Part shown: piece after piece, positions 1-6,104 of the stretch
Position numbering within the stretch: position 1 is the stretch's first letter
Layout: each line of letters begins with the position of its first letter
Source of the DNA: Bacteroidales bacterium
GTDB taxonomy: Bacteria; Bacteroidota; Bacteroidia; Bacteroidales; WCHB1-69
Reading direction: 5' to 3'
NCBI GenBank assembly: GCA_028683685.1
Contig: JAQUHH010000156.1
Span: 1-6,104 of the forward strand
Length of the DNA: 6,104 nucleotides
Program-made: the position numbers and the translations under genes
The notes under the pieces: model-generated
Told to the model about the DNA's origin: nothing
Database searches by the model: none
Seen by the model: only the letters and a program-made list of their open reading frames with translations

Positions 1-57
1 AAGACTGATTAAAAATAAAATAACAACAGCGACCTAAACGCCTATACCGATGTTTTA

Positions 58-1008
58 TTGCTGATTTTGTTTTTTCATAATTTCAGAAAAAAAGACAATT
101 TCTTTTTTTCAATTGTTTTTGGATCATTAATGGTAGCTACTCGAACTATTGGCATTGTAATTATTCCAACACTATTGATTTTGTCTATTTTTGACAAAAG
201 ATGGAAATATAATTCACTGCTAGCCATTGGTATTGTCGTTTTGAGTTTAATTTATAACTATATTTTTACTGGTTATGTCTTCGATGTAACTTATGCTCTA
301 AACTTTCAGTCAGATAGTGTTTGGTTAACCATTCTTTCAAATTCTGAATTTTATTTTAAACATTTGTATAATATATTTATTCCTTTTCTCGAAACTAAGA
401 ATTATTTAATCGTTTTTACACAGTTTTCAACTATTGGTCTTCTGATAATCGGTTTTTATTCTGTTTTTAAAGAGAAAAAACACCTTCCCGAAAGTTTATT
501 TTTGATATTTTATTTAGGTTTGATTTTTACATACCCGTATCAGGCAGCAGGATATCGATTTCTATTTCCAATTTTTTCTCTTTTGTTGTTGATTATAGCA
601 CAGTCAATTGCATTTATTAATAGAAAAATTGAGCTACAAGGCATAAAGAAAATGACTCTGATTATTCCCGTTTTTTTCTTGATTCAATATTTGCCGAGTA
701 TTAATTATGTTGTTGATAATCAGCGTGAGCCTGATGGTCCGTATAGTAATAGTGCTCAAGAAGCATGGCTGACAATAAAACAGAACACTCTTAATAGTGA
801 TACCATTTATTTTAATTATCCAAAAGCATTGGGTTTTATGACTGGTAGATATTCTTGTGTTTATCCGAATAATCAATTAGGTCGAATTAATTATTTTTTG
901 GATGATTCAAAAAATCAAAGTAAATATGTCAATCATTTAATAAATGGGGGCGAATATTTTAAAACATGGGAGAACCATCGTTTTGCGTTATATGCGAGAG
1001 TAGAGTGA
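58..1008 (+). CDS. GT-C/GT39-like membrane glycosyltransferase, 5'-incomplete or interrupted
   Basis: C-terminal part of a polytopic glycosyltransferase of the GT39/ArnT/PMT type, which transfers sugar from a polyprenyl-phosphate donor on the outer face of the inner membrane. Counting from TTG58, hydrophobic segments lie near residues 15-43, 53-70, 117-136, 146-161, 166-186 and 199-213. The first contains an A-T-R followed by a hydrophobic run, as after the fourth or fifth span of this superfamily; YRFLFPI (166-172) is the usual start of a late span. Residues 220-316 form a soluble tail with YPKALGFMTGR (254-264), resembling the PRAL..TGR signature of GT39-like proteins. The start is not trustworthy: the frame is open from 19, and codons 43-57 read Y-T-D-V-L, a conserved-looking Asp site before a span, but in-frame stops sit at 10-12 and 16-18. 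The N-terminal catalytic Asp region is absent. Either the window cuts the gene beside an indel, or the gene is decayed. The family is fairly sure; the specific sugar and acceptor are unknown. Confidence 0.72.
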   Translation: MLILFFHNFRKKDNFFFSIVFGSLMVATRTIGIVIIPTLLILSIFDKRWKYNSLLAIGIVVLSLIYNYIFTGYVFDVTYALNFQSDSVWLTILSNSEFYFKHLYNIFIPFLETKNYLIVFTQFSTIGLLIIGFYSVFKEKKHLPESLFLIFYLGLIFTYPYQAAGYRFLFPIFSLLLLIIAQSIAFINRKIELQGIKKMTLIIPVFFLIQYLPSINYVVDNQREPDGPYSNSAQEAWLTIKQNTLNSDTIYFNYPKALGFMTGRYSCVYPNNQLGRINYFLDDSKNQSKYVNHLINGGEYFKTWENHRFALYARVE

Positions 1009-1030
1009 ACTGTATATTTGAAAATTAAAC

Positions 1031-1645
1031 TTATTCCATTTTTTTCTGAACGTTCATCATTTCAAAATAAAGTTTGCGACAAATCCAAGCATCTGTGGCT
1101 GCATATATAATTTGTGCTTCGGAGAGGGGATTGGATTCCCAATTGCTGGTTTGCTGTCTTTTGCTGAGTTTATAATCAAAAACTTTTGCTGTGAGAGTTC
1201 GTAAACCACTTTCTAATAATCCTACTTTTTTTGATAAATGTGCAAGTTCAAACATTCCTCGAGCAGTGATGCCAGTGGATCTCCTTAATTTTTTAACATC
1301 ATCGCCAATGGCAACTCCAATTTTTAGAAATCTTTCGTCTTCCAAAAAAGTTCTGAATTGTGTTCCAATAGTAAAGTGTTGGATTAAAAATATCCAAACT
1401 TTTTTTTCTCCAGCAATTTGAATTAGTGCTATATTATTTGATTTGCCGGATACAAAAACGGGTTTTGTTTCGGTGTCGAAACCGAAAATTCTTTCCTGCA
1501 TCATTTCCATGGCAGAATTTTCGGCATCTTCGGCAGTGCTAACAACAACAATTTCTCCTGTATAGCTCAGAACGGGTAGTTTGTTAATCTCCTCTTTGGA
1601 GATGACTTTTAGTGGGGTTTCGTTATTTTGAGAATTCTTCAACAT
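1031..1645 (-). CDS. DEDDy 3'-5' exonuclease domain protein (RNase D-like)
   Basis: A 204-residue single-domain 3'-5' exonuclease of the RNase D/WRN-exo fold, cytoplasmic, hydrolysing RNA or DNA from the 3' end with two metal ions. All motifs are present: ExoI FDTET (D57, E59), ExoII GVAIGDDVKKL (D116 the likely ligand, beside D115), and ExoIII YAATDAW (Y181, D185), so it is a DEDDy enzyme that looks catalytically intact. The segment QTSNWE (165-170) before ExoIII is typical of the RNase D group. There is no HRDC domain, so it is not a full-length RNase D; it fits the short exonuclease proteins common in Bacteroidota. The start at 1645 lies 23 bp inside the upstream START-domain gene. The next Met (residue 46) would discard the ISKEEINKLP..GEIVVV leader that I recall as conserved in close relatives, so I keep the upstream ATG. 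The overlap implies co-transcription and possibly translational coupling. The natural substrate cannot be told from sequence. Confidence 0.93.
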   Translation of the reverse strand: MLKNSQNNETPLKVISKEEINKLPVLSYTGEIVVVSTAEDAENSAMEMMQERIFGFDTETKPVFVSGKSNNIALIQIAGEKKVWIFLIQHFTIGTQFRTFLEDERFLKIGVAIGDDVKKLRRSTGITARGMFELAHLSKKVGLLESGLRTLTAKVFDYKLSKRQQTSNWESNPLSEAQIIYAATDAWICRKLYFEMMNVQKKME

Positions 1646-2279
1646 GGTCTATATATTTCTTTTTGAAACTCGGGTTTTCAACGATGTTTCGTATGTTTAA
1701 AAGTGTCACATAAGGGGTGTCGTTAAGGAACATATTAATAATCGACTGAGGTAAATCACCCGCAGGATCCGCATGACTTTGAAAAACAACCTTCACTTCA
1801 TTTTCGCTTATGGGCGTTATAAGATAGTGACTTTTAAAATAGGTCATTCGGATATTTCCATCATCTGGTATTTTATCTTTTGTTCCGATAAAGCGGAGCG
1901 TAACTTCCTTCGTTTCTTTATCTTGGGTCATTAAATATTGAAAAGTCATACATCTGTTTTTGGCTGGCCAAGGTAATTCTGTGACACAATAGATGACACC
2001 TCTTGACTCGCTGTCTTTTCTAAGTCGTTTTGCTTCAGAACATTTATAAACCCATTTAGGAAAATTTGGAATATCATCAAATACCGAAAGAATACTCCCT
2101 AAATTTGTCTTCATGGTTGTTTCACCTTTGCATTCTTTGATTTTCGACCAATCTAATTTTCGAGTCCAAACCTTAACTCCCTTTTTTTCAAATTCAAAAT
2201 CCCAGGTCTGTGCATGAAGATTAAAACAGCTTAAAACAAATAATAGGATAGTGATAATTGCAAATTTTATCGTTTTCAT
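1623..2279 (-). CDS. Secreted START-domain (lipid-binding type) protein
   Basis: A 218-residue protein with an N-terminal signal peptide (Lys2/Lys5, a hydrophobic core at 6-17, likely signal peptidase I cleavage after LHA at residue 23) followed by one START/SRPBCC-type domain filling the rest. START hallmarks visible: W-x-F-x-F-EKKGVKVWTR (26-40), a PNFPKW helix end (71-76), ELPWPAKNR (101-109), HADPAGDLP (169-177) and the C-terminal amphipathic helix (about 178-200). START domains form a hydrophobic pocket for sterols, phospholipids or other lipids; exported bacterial versions should act in the periplasm or at the outer membrane, but the ligand here is unknown. I chose ATG at 2279 because it places the signal peptide at the N terminus; an in-frame ATG at 2318 would add 13 residues and lie over the probable -7 box. 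VLSC at 15-18 is a weak lipobox alternative. It is the first gene after the 99 bp gap and overlaps the exonuclease gene by 23 bp. Confidence 0.9.
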   Translation of the reverse strand: MKTIKFAIITILLFVLSCFNLHAQTWDFEFEKKGVKVWTRKLDWSKIKECKGETTMKTNLGSILSVFDDIPNFPKWVYKCSEAKRLRKDSESRGVIYCVTELPWPAKNRCMTFQYLMTQDKETKEVTLRFIGTKDKIPDDGNIRMTYFKSHYLITPISENEVKVVFQSHADPAGDLPQSIINMFLNDTPYVTLLNIRNIVENPSFKKKYIDHVEEFSK

Positions 2280-2306
2280 TATACATCTATTAATTATTAG
2301 TTCGTT

Positions 2307-2314
2307 CAAATATA
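2307..2314 (-). promoter_or_regulatory. Probable Bacteroidota -7 box for the START/exonuclease unit
   Basis: On the minus strand this reads TATATTTG, an exact match to the TAnnTTTG -7 consensus of the Bacteroidota primary sigma factor. It lies 27 bp before the ATG at 2279, a reasonable distance. No good TTTG is found at the -33 position, where the sequence is instead occupied by a symmetrical AT-rich element (2323-2352), so the promoter may be weak or need help. A match of this size is not rare in DNA this AT-rich, so the call rests mainly on its place in the only long gap. Confidence 0.5.
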
Positions 2315-2329
2315 TCAATAATGTTTTAT

Positions 2330-2352
2330 AAAACGTACATCGTTTACGTTTT
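2330..2352. other. Stem-loop / inverted repeat, possible terminator or operator
   Basis: AAAACGTA (2330-2337) and TACGTTTT (2345-2352) are perfect 8 bp inverted repeats around a 7-base loop. A second, overlapping perfect palindrome, GTTTTATAAAAC, covers 2323-2334. The element lies 27 bp past the stop of the family 2 glycosyltransferase gene and just upstream of the -7 box at 2307-2314, over the -33 region. It could end the upstream unit, but each stem has only two G-C pairs and on the minus strand it is not followed by a clean U run, so a protein-binding operator or chance symmetry is as likely. Confidence 0.35.
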
Positions 2353-2378
2353 TTAACGATTGTTTGCTTTTTTGTATT

Positions 2379-3113
2379 TTATGCCTTGGTTTTAAGATGC
2401 TTAGTGTCCCAAATGTTGTATTTTAGAATGCACCAAATGGCTCTAATTCCATCTTTCCAATTAATATTTTTCCCCTCTTCGTATGTTCTTCCGTAATAGG
2501 AAATACCGACTTCATAAATTCTGATTTTTTTAATTTTCGAAATTTTGGCAGTTAGTTCGGGTTCAAAACCAAAACGTTTTTCTTTTAGGTGTAATGATTT
2601 TAGGTGTTCGGCTTTAAATAGTTTGTAACATGTTTCCATGTCCGTTAAATTTAAGTTGGTAAACATATTTGACGTAAATGTTAGAAACTTATTTCCAATG
2701 CTATGCCAAAAAAACAGAATCCGATGAGGCGTGCCTCCCAAAAATCTGGAACCATAAACAACGTCTGCAAAGCCATCTAAAATAGGACGAAGAAGGAAAT
2801 TGTATTCATTGGGATCATATTCTAAATCAGCATCTTGTACAATTATAAAGTCGCCTGTTGCAGCTTCAATTCCTCGATGTATGGCAGCCCCTTTTCCCAT
2901 ATTTATGGGTTGTTCGATAAAATGAATTATACATTCGGGATGTTCAGAGATGTAAGTTTGAGCAATTTCAGCAGTACTGTCTTTTGAACAATCATTAATA
3001 ATAATAATTTCCTTATTGATATTTCCAATTAATTCAACCGCCAACACTTTATCCAGAATAGATTTTAGAGTGCGTTCTTCGTTGTATGCAGGAATTAAAA
3101 TACTAATAATCAT
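2379..3113 (-). CDS. Family 2 glycosyltransferase, DPM1-like polyprenyl-phosphate sugar synthase
   Basis: A 244-residue GT-A fold enzyme of family GT2, in the DPM1/dolichol-phosphate mannosyltransferase-like subgroup, predicted to transfer a hexose from a nucleotide sugar to polyprenyl phosphate at the inner face of the membrane. Motifs in order: IPAYNEE (7-13), NDCSKDST (40-47, the nucleotide-binding D of the usual DDGS block), NMGKGAA (71-77), the metal-binding QDADLEYDP (93-101; D94, D96), YGSRF (120-124), DMETCYKLF (158-166) and the acceptor-side FGFEPELTAK (181-190). There is no C-terminal membrane span, so it is a soluble or peripheral DPM1-type enzyme, not a GtrB-type one with two spans. 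The start ATG3113 gives the usual family N terminus (M-I-I-S-I-L-I-P) and leaves 5 bp to the permease stop; ATG3140 or GTG3146 would add residues and overlap the permease gene. It is the last gene of the DUF4290-ABC exporter block. Sugar and lipid specificity cannot be read off. Confidence 0.92.
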   Translation of the reverse strand: MIISILIPAYNEERTLKSILDKVLAVELIGNINKEIIIINDCSKDSTAEIAQTYISEHPECIIHFIEQPINMGKGAAIHRGIEAATGDFIIVQDADLEYDPNEYNFLLRPILDGFADVVYGSRFLGGTPHRILFFWHSIGNKFLTFTSNMFTNLNLTDMETCYKLFKAEHLKSLHLKEKRFGFEPELTAKISKIKKIRIYEVGISYYGRTYEEGKNINWKDGIRAIWCILKYNIWDTKHLKTKA

Positions 3114-3118
3114 AGAAT

Positions 3119-4465
3119 TTAATTTTTGTATTTTAGCCATTTCCACAATTCTTTATAGCTTGGTTTTTTTCCGTACATCAATATTCCTGTTCGATAAATT
3201 TTAGCAGCTAACCATGTTGAAAAAATAAATGAAGCGACCAAAAGTGTCATCGAAAGGATAATTTCACTAATGGGTACACCAAATGGTATTCGAACCATCA
3301 TAATAATGGGCGAAGTAAAAGGGATAATGGAGAGCCAAAACGAGATGGGACCATTGGGGTTATTGGTGACAAATTGAGCCATGATAATAGCCAAAATAAG
3401 CGGAACTGTGATGGGTAATATAAACTGCTGCGTATCCGCTTCGTTGTCTACAGCCGAACCAATGGCAGCGAAAAAAGTAGCATACAATAAATAACCGGCC
3501 ATAAAATAAAACAAAAACATAAAAATCATGGTCGTGAAATCGATTGACTTAAGAGAATCAATAACTTTTGTTACTTCAGGATTTTTATCTAGATTTTCGT
3601 CCATGTTCATGTCTGCCATTTCGGTCATATTGGCCAAAGATGGATTCTGCTGAATCGAGGTTTGATCGGTTGTCATTTCGAAAAACTCGGGCATACTTGC
3701 CTTAAATACGGTAATAATGCTAAATGTTAATATAATCCATAACAAAAACTGGGTGAGTCCAACCATGGCGATGCCTACAATCTTGCCCATCATTAGCTGA
3801 AAGGGTTTGACCGATGAAACGATGACTTCAATAATACGGCTGGTTTTTTCTTCAATAACACCACGCATTACTTGAGATCCAAACATAAAAATAAAGAAAT
3901 AAATAATAATGCCTGCCAAGATACCCAGAATTGTGTTTATCTCAGTTGAACTATGTTCTTCATCTCCGTTTTTATTGATTTTTCGCTCTTCTAGCATCAC
4001 TTGGGTATTCTGTTCTATGGCTCGAATCGAATCTCTGTTAATATTATACATTTGTTGCATAATATAGTTGTCCAATGTGTATTTCATAGTCCCCTGAATA
4101 TGAGATTTTACTCCCATTCCCATTTGTTTTTGAGAAAAAATATAGGCTCGGTTGGGAATGCTGTTTTTGGGAATGTATAAAATGCCGTCGTAGCCATCTT
4201 TTTCGTATGTGTCTTTTAATTCTTCAATGTATGTGTCGGTATACGAAAAATTAATGTCTGGATTGGATTGTAGTTTTCCATAAAATAAGCCATTTTCATC
4301 CAGAACCACAATTTTGCTTCGTTCATCGCTCATTTTTGCAATAAAAACTGGAACAATCATAATGGCTGCCATTAAAATAGGACCTAAAATGGTCATGATG
4401 ATAAATGACTTTTTCTTAACGCGGGTAAGATATTCGCGACGGATAATTAATAAAATTTTATTCAT
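3119..4465 (-). CDS. ABC-2 type exporter permease, NatB-like
   Basis: A 448-residue inner-membrane subunit of an ABC-2 exporter of the NatB/COG1668 kind. The layout is typical: a basic cytoplasmic start (RREYLTRVKKKSF), a first span at about 22-44, a large extracytoplasmic domain (about 45-175), then spans near 177-199, 225-254, 311-338, 349-366, 374-392 and 402-424, and a short basic C-terminal tail. Between the second and third spans lies EEKTSRIIEVIVSSVKP (205-221), the cytoplasmic coupling segment characteristic of this family. Residues 258-308 form a Met-rich acidic extracytoplasmic stretch. ATG4465 is preferred over TTG4477 because M-N-K-I-L-L-I-I-R-R-E is the family N terminus; the reading frame then overlaps the end of the ATPase gene by 8 bp (ATGAATAA), which points to translational coupling. 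Together with that ATPase it forms the exporter. The founding NatAB pair extrudes sodium, but most homologues have unknown substrates and I make no claim here. Confidence 0.93.
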   Translation of the reverse strand: MNKILLIIRREYLTRVKKKSFIIMTILGPILMAAIMIVPVFIAKMSDERSKIVVLDENGLFYGKLQSNPDINFSYTDTYIEELKDTYEKDGYDGILYIPKNSIPNRAYIFSQKQMGMGVKSHIQGTMKYTLDNYIMQQMYNINRDSIRAIEQNTQVMLEERKINKNGDEEHSSTEINTILGILAGIIIYFFIFMFGSQVMRGVIEEKTSRIIEVIVSSVKPFQLMMGKIVGIAMVGLTQFLLWIILTFSIITVFKASMPEFFEMTTDQTSIQQNPSLANMTEMADMNMDENLDKNPEVTKVIDSLKSIDFTTMIFMFLFYFMAGYLLYATFFAAIGSAVDNEADTQQFILPITVPLILAIIMAQFVTNNPNGPISFWLSIIPFTSPIIMMVRIPFGVPISEIILSMTLLVASFIFSTWLAAKIYRTGILMYGKKPSYKELWKWLKYKN

Positions 4466-5390
4466 GGCTAAAATCAATTTGGCTTTTTACGTTAGAAATG
4501 AAAATATCATTCATATTAGGAAGCTGCTCGTTAAAATAGCAAATGTGAGCTTGAGGAATTAAAATATTTAAAAGATCATTCGAGTTTAGGTCTTTTGGAA
4601 GTTTGAATAAAACATCTGCTTTGCCGTTTTCTTGTTTTATTATAGTTGGATTTAGAGCACTGGGCAAAATATCGTTTAGAGATGATTGGAAGTGGGATAA
4701 GCCCACTAAAAATTCATTTTTCGTATACGCTTTAATAATTTCGCTTACATTGCCTTCCAATATTTTTTTTGATTTATTTATCAGAGCAATGTTGTCACAG
4801 AGTTCTTCAACAGAAGCCATATTGTGGGTGGAAAAAATAATGGTTGCTCCTTTTTCTTTTAAAAATAGAATTTCTTTACGAATAATGTCAGTATTAATCG
4901 GGTCGAATCCACTAAATGGTTCATCAAAAATGAGAAATTTGGGTTCGTGAATAATGGTGACAATAAATTGAATTTTTTGCTGCATTCCTTTGGATAATTC
5001 TTCCACTTTTTTGTTCCACCAAGATTCAATTTCAAACTTTTCAAACCAATATTTTAAACGTTTTAAAGCGTCTTGTTTGGGAACTCCTTTTAATTGTGAT
5101 AAATAGATGGCTTGTTCGCCTACTTTCATTTTTTTGTATAAACCTCGCTCTTCAGGTAGATATCCTATTAAACCAATTTGTTTCCGAGTCATGGGTTGAC
5201 CGTTGAACAAAATCCGCCCTTCATCTGGAGCTATAATTTGATTGATAATGCGAATGAGTGTGGTTTTGCCGGCACCATTGGGGCCTAGTAATCCATAAAT
5301 GGTATTTTCGGGAACAGAAATGCTGACTTTTTTTAAAGCAACATGCTCTGCATATTGTTTGACAATATCTTGAGTTTCTAAAATATTCAC
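4458..5390 (-). CDS. ABC exporter ATP-binding protein, NatA-like
   Basis: A 310-residue cytoplasmic ABC ATPase that powers the adjoining NatB-like permease. Motifs: Walker A GPNGAGKTT (36-44), Q-loop region GYLPEERGLY (76-85), signature LSKGMQQK (132-139), Walker B FLIFDEP (152-158, catalytic E157), D-loop SGFDP (160-164) and switch His in STHNM (H189). The usual Gln of the Q-loop is replaced by Glu80, which I recall as normal in the NatA-like COG4152 group with its PEERGLY block. Residues from about 225 form the C-terminal accessory domain of this group (DUF4162-like). The start is GTG5390: no ATG lies between it and the in-frame stop at 5403-5405, and the sequence after it (M-N-I-L-E-T-Q-D-I-V-K) is a normal family N terminus. 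It lies 27 bp after the DUF4290 gene and overlaps the permease gene by 8 bp. Confidence 0.95.
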   Translation of the reverse strand: MNILETQDIVKQYAEHVALKKVSISVPENTIYGLLGPNGAGKTTLIRIINQIIAPDEGRILFNGQPMTRKQIGLIGYLPEERGLYKKMKVGEQAIYLSQLKGVPKQDALKRLKYWFEKFEIESWWNKKVEELSKGMQQKIQFIVTIIHEPKFLIFDEPFSGFDPINTDIIRKEILFLKEKGATIIFSTHNMASVEELCDNIALINKSKKILEGNVSEIIKAYTKNEFLVGLSHFQSSLNDILPSALNPTIIKQENGKADVLFKLPKDLNSNDLLNILIPQAHICYFNEQLPNMNDIFISNVKSQIDFSHE

Positions 5391-5417
5391 TTTTATTGTT
5401 TTTTAGTTCGAAACAAA

Positions 5418-6068
5418 TTATTTTTTCTTAAAATAGGTTTTGGTTTGTTTAACGCCTTTTCTTTGTTTCCTTTTGGATTGAATATTTTTATTGGCGGCTA
5501 AATCTTGTTGATTTTGAATTAAAACGTCGCGCGTATTAATAAATTTGAAATCTTCGCTTAAATGTAGTTTCCCGTCTGATAGTGTGCTTAAATGTTCTAT
5601 AATAAGACTGTCGTTAACAGAATCTCGATTCCAATTTAAATATTGTTTTTTTAAATGATTGGCAATATCGCTAACAAATGCTTCTTTTTCAGGTCCTTCT
5701 TCAAATTCTTTGGCTTTCTCAATCATCACTTCAATATTTTTTCCGTATGGTGGAAATTTGATTTTGTTTTTTGGATAAGGAAGTGGTTCTGGTTTGATTG
5801 TCAGAGTGTTGCTGTCTGGTTTTGGATATGGCGACTTTATTTCTAGTTGAAAACCTGACATGATGTGCAAATGATCCCATAGTTTGTGCCAATAATCAGC
5901 CGATTCTTTTCCATTCGGATTTAATTGGGACATGACTTTTATTATTGCATTTGCCATCACTGATTGTACTTCTTTCGATTCTATAAGAAGCATTTGGGCA
6001 ATCATTTTTTGAACATTTCTTCCGTATTCACGAATGATAATTTTGTCTAATGATGTGTTATAATCCAT
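5418..6068 (-). CDS. DUF4290 domain protein
   Basis: A 216-residue, probably cytoplasmic, mostly helical protein that I recognise as DUF4290, a family of unknown function restricted to Bacteroidota. Family landmarks: M-D-Y-N-T-S at the start, EYGRNVQKMI (14-23), YWHKLWDHLHIMSGF (59-73), the Pro-rich linker around 79-107, YGKNIEVMIEKA (108-119), ANHLKKQYLNWN (136-147) and HLSTLSDGKL (159-168). The two halves align without gaps at an offset of 93 residues (15-77 against 108-170), so the protein looks like a tandem duplication. The last 20 or so residues are strongly basic (SKRKQRKGVKQTKTYFKKK, 198-216), suggesting contact with nucleic acid or acidic partners, though such tails are common. There is no signal peptide or membrane span. 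ATG6068 is the natural start. It is the first gene of the minus-strand block visible here, with only 36 bp of upstream sequence in the window. Function unknown. Confidence 0.9.
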   Translation of the reverse strand: MDYNTSLDKIIIREYGRNVQKMIAQMLLIESKEVQSVMANAIIKVMSQLNPNGKESADYWHKLWDHLHIMSGFQLEIKSPYPKPDSNTLTIKPEPLPYPKNKIKFPPYGKNIEVMIEKAKEFEEGPEKEAFVSDIANHLKKQYLNWNRDSVNDSLIIEHLSTLSDGKLHLSEDFKFINTRDVLIQNQQDLAANKNIQSKRKQRKGVKQTKTYFKKK

Positions 6069-6104
6069 TGATGTTTATTAATTAATCTGTTGTTGGAATA
6101 TTTT
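6069..6104. other. Upstream edge of the DUF4290 gene
   Basis: Thirty-six AT-rich bases before the DUF4290 start, containing the palindrome ATTAATTAAT (6077-6086). No TAnnTTTG -7 box or Shine-Dalgarno sequence is visible, so the promoter of this block, if it starts here, lies outside the window. Confidence 0.3.

Larger units (their letters stand above)
2280..2378. other. Intergenic gap between two minus-strand units
   Basis: A 99 bp AT-rich spacer between the stop of the family 2 glycosyltransferase gene and the START-domain gene, the only sizeable gene-free stretch in the window. It holds a -7 box (2307-2314), a 12 bp palindrome (2323-2334), an 8 bp stem-loop (2330-2352) and a smaller CGTT-TTTT-AACG hairpin (2347-2358). 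I see no small gene in it. Confidence 0.6.

Noticed and set aside
1009..1030. Bidirectional terminator between the convergent genes
   Set aside because: The 22 bp gap is AT-rich but has no inverted repeat worth calling.
2226..2279. START-domain protein as a lipoprotein (VLSC at residues 15-18)
   Set aside because: The lipobox has Leu at -2, and the hydrophobic run plus LHA-Q fits signal peptidase I better; kept only as an alternative.
4603..4950. 115-codon open frame on the + strand, inside the ABC ATPase gene
   Set aside because: It is antisense to the conserved Walker B, signature and accessory-domain coding sequence and its product resembles no family I know. Other short antisense frames (1191-1421, 3016-3204, 4314-4562, 5655-5846 on +; 634-876 on -) were dropped for the same reason.
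4859..5044. 61-codon minus-strand open frame within the ABC ATPase gene
   Set aside because: It is a shifted frame of the same coding DNA that encodes the signature and Walker B motifs; no independent start context or recognisable product.
4986..5170. Glu in place of Gln in the Q-loop of the ABC ATPase as a sign of inactivity
   Set aside because: The PEERGLY block is, as I recall, the norm for NatA-like ATPases, and Walker A, signature, Walker B and switch His are all intact.
1..6104. CRISPR array, tRNA/rRNA genes, insertion sequence or phage-defence module
   Set aside because: No direct repeat series, cloverleaf, transposase or terminal repeats were seen; all minus-strand genes belong to recognisable housekeeping-type families.

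Overview
The window looks like an ordinary chromosomal stretch from an AT-rich member of the Bacteroidota. Four things point there. The gene at 5418-6068 is a DUF4290 protein, a family I know only from that phylum. The gene starts have no visible Shine-Dalgarno sequence. The one clear gap before a transcription start carries a TAnnTTTG-type -7 box. The remaining proteins also read like Bacteroidota versions of their families. I cannot place it below phylum; Bacteroidales/Marinilabiliales and Flavobacteriales are both possible.

Layout. One gene lies on the + strand at the left edge (to 1008): the C-terminal part of a multi-membrane-span GT-C/GT39-type glycosyltransferase, whose 5' part is missing or broken. 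It converges, across only 22 bp, on a run of six minus-strand genes. In transcription order (right to left) these are: a DUF4290 protein (6068-5418), the ATPase of a NatA-type ABC exporter (5390-4458), its NatB-type permease (4465-3119), and a DPM1-like family 2 glycosyltransferase (3113-2379). A 99 bp gap follows, with a stem-loop and a likely promoter. Then come a secreted START-domain lipid-binding-type protein (2279-1623) and a DEDDy 3'-5' exonuclease (1645-1031). Spacings in the first block are 27 bp, an 8 bp overlap and 5 bp. The last two genes overlap by 23 bp. This suggests two transcription units, the second possibly fed also by read-through from the first.

How the genes work together. 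The ABC ATPase and permease clearly form one exporter. The family 2 glycosyltransferase probably makes a polyprenyl-phosphate sugar, the kind of donor that GT-C membrane transferases such as the one at the left edge use, so a functional link is plausible but unproven. The START protein (periplasmic or membrane-facing) and the exonuclease (cytoplasmic nucleic acid processing) have no obvious shared task; their overlap indicates co-expression only.

I found no mobile element, CRISPR array, tRNA or rRNA, and no convincing undescribed system. The points most worth checking are the interrupted 5' end of the GT39-like gene, an ungapped internal duplication in the DUF4290 protein, a Met-rich acidic segment in the permease, and the symmetrical element between the two minus-strand units.
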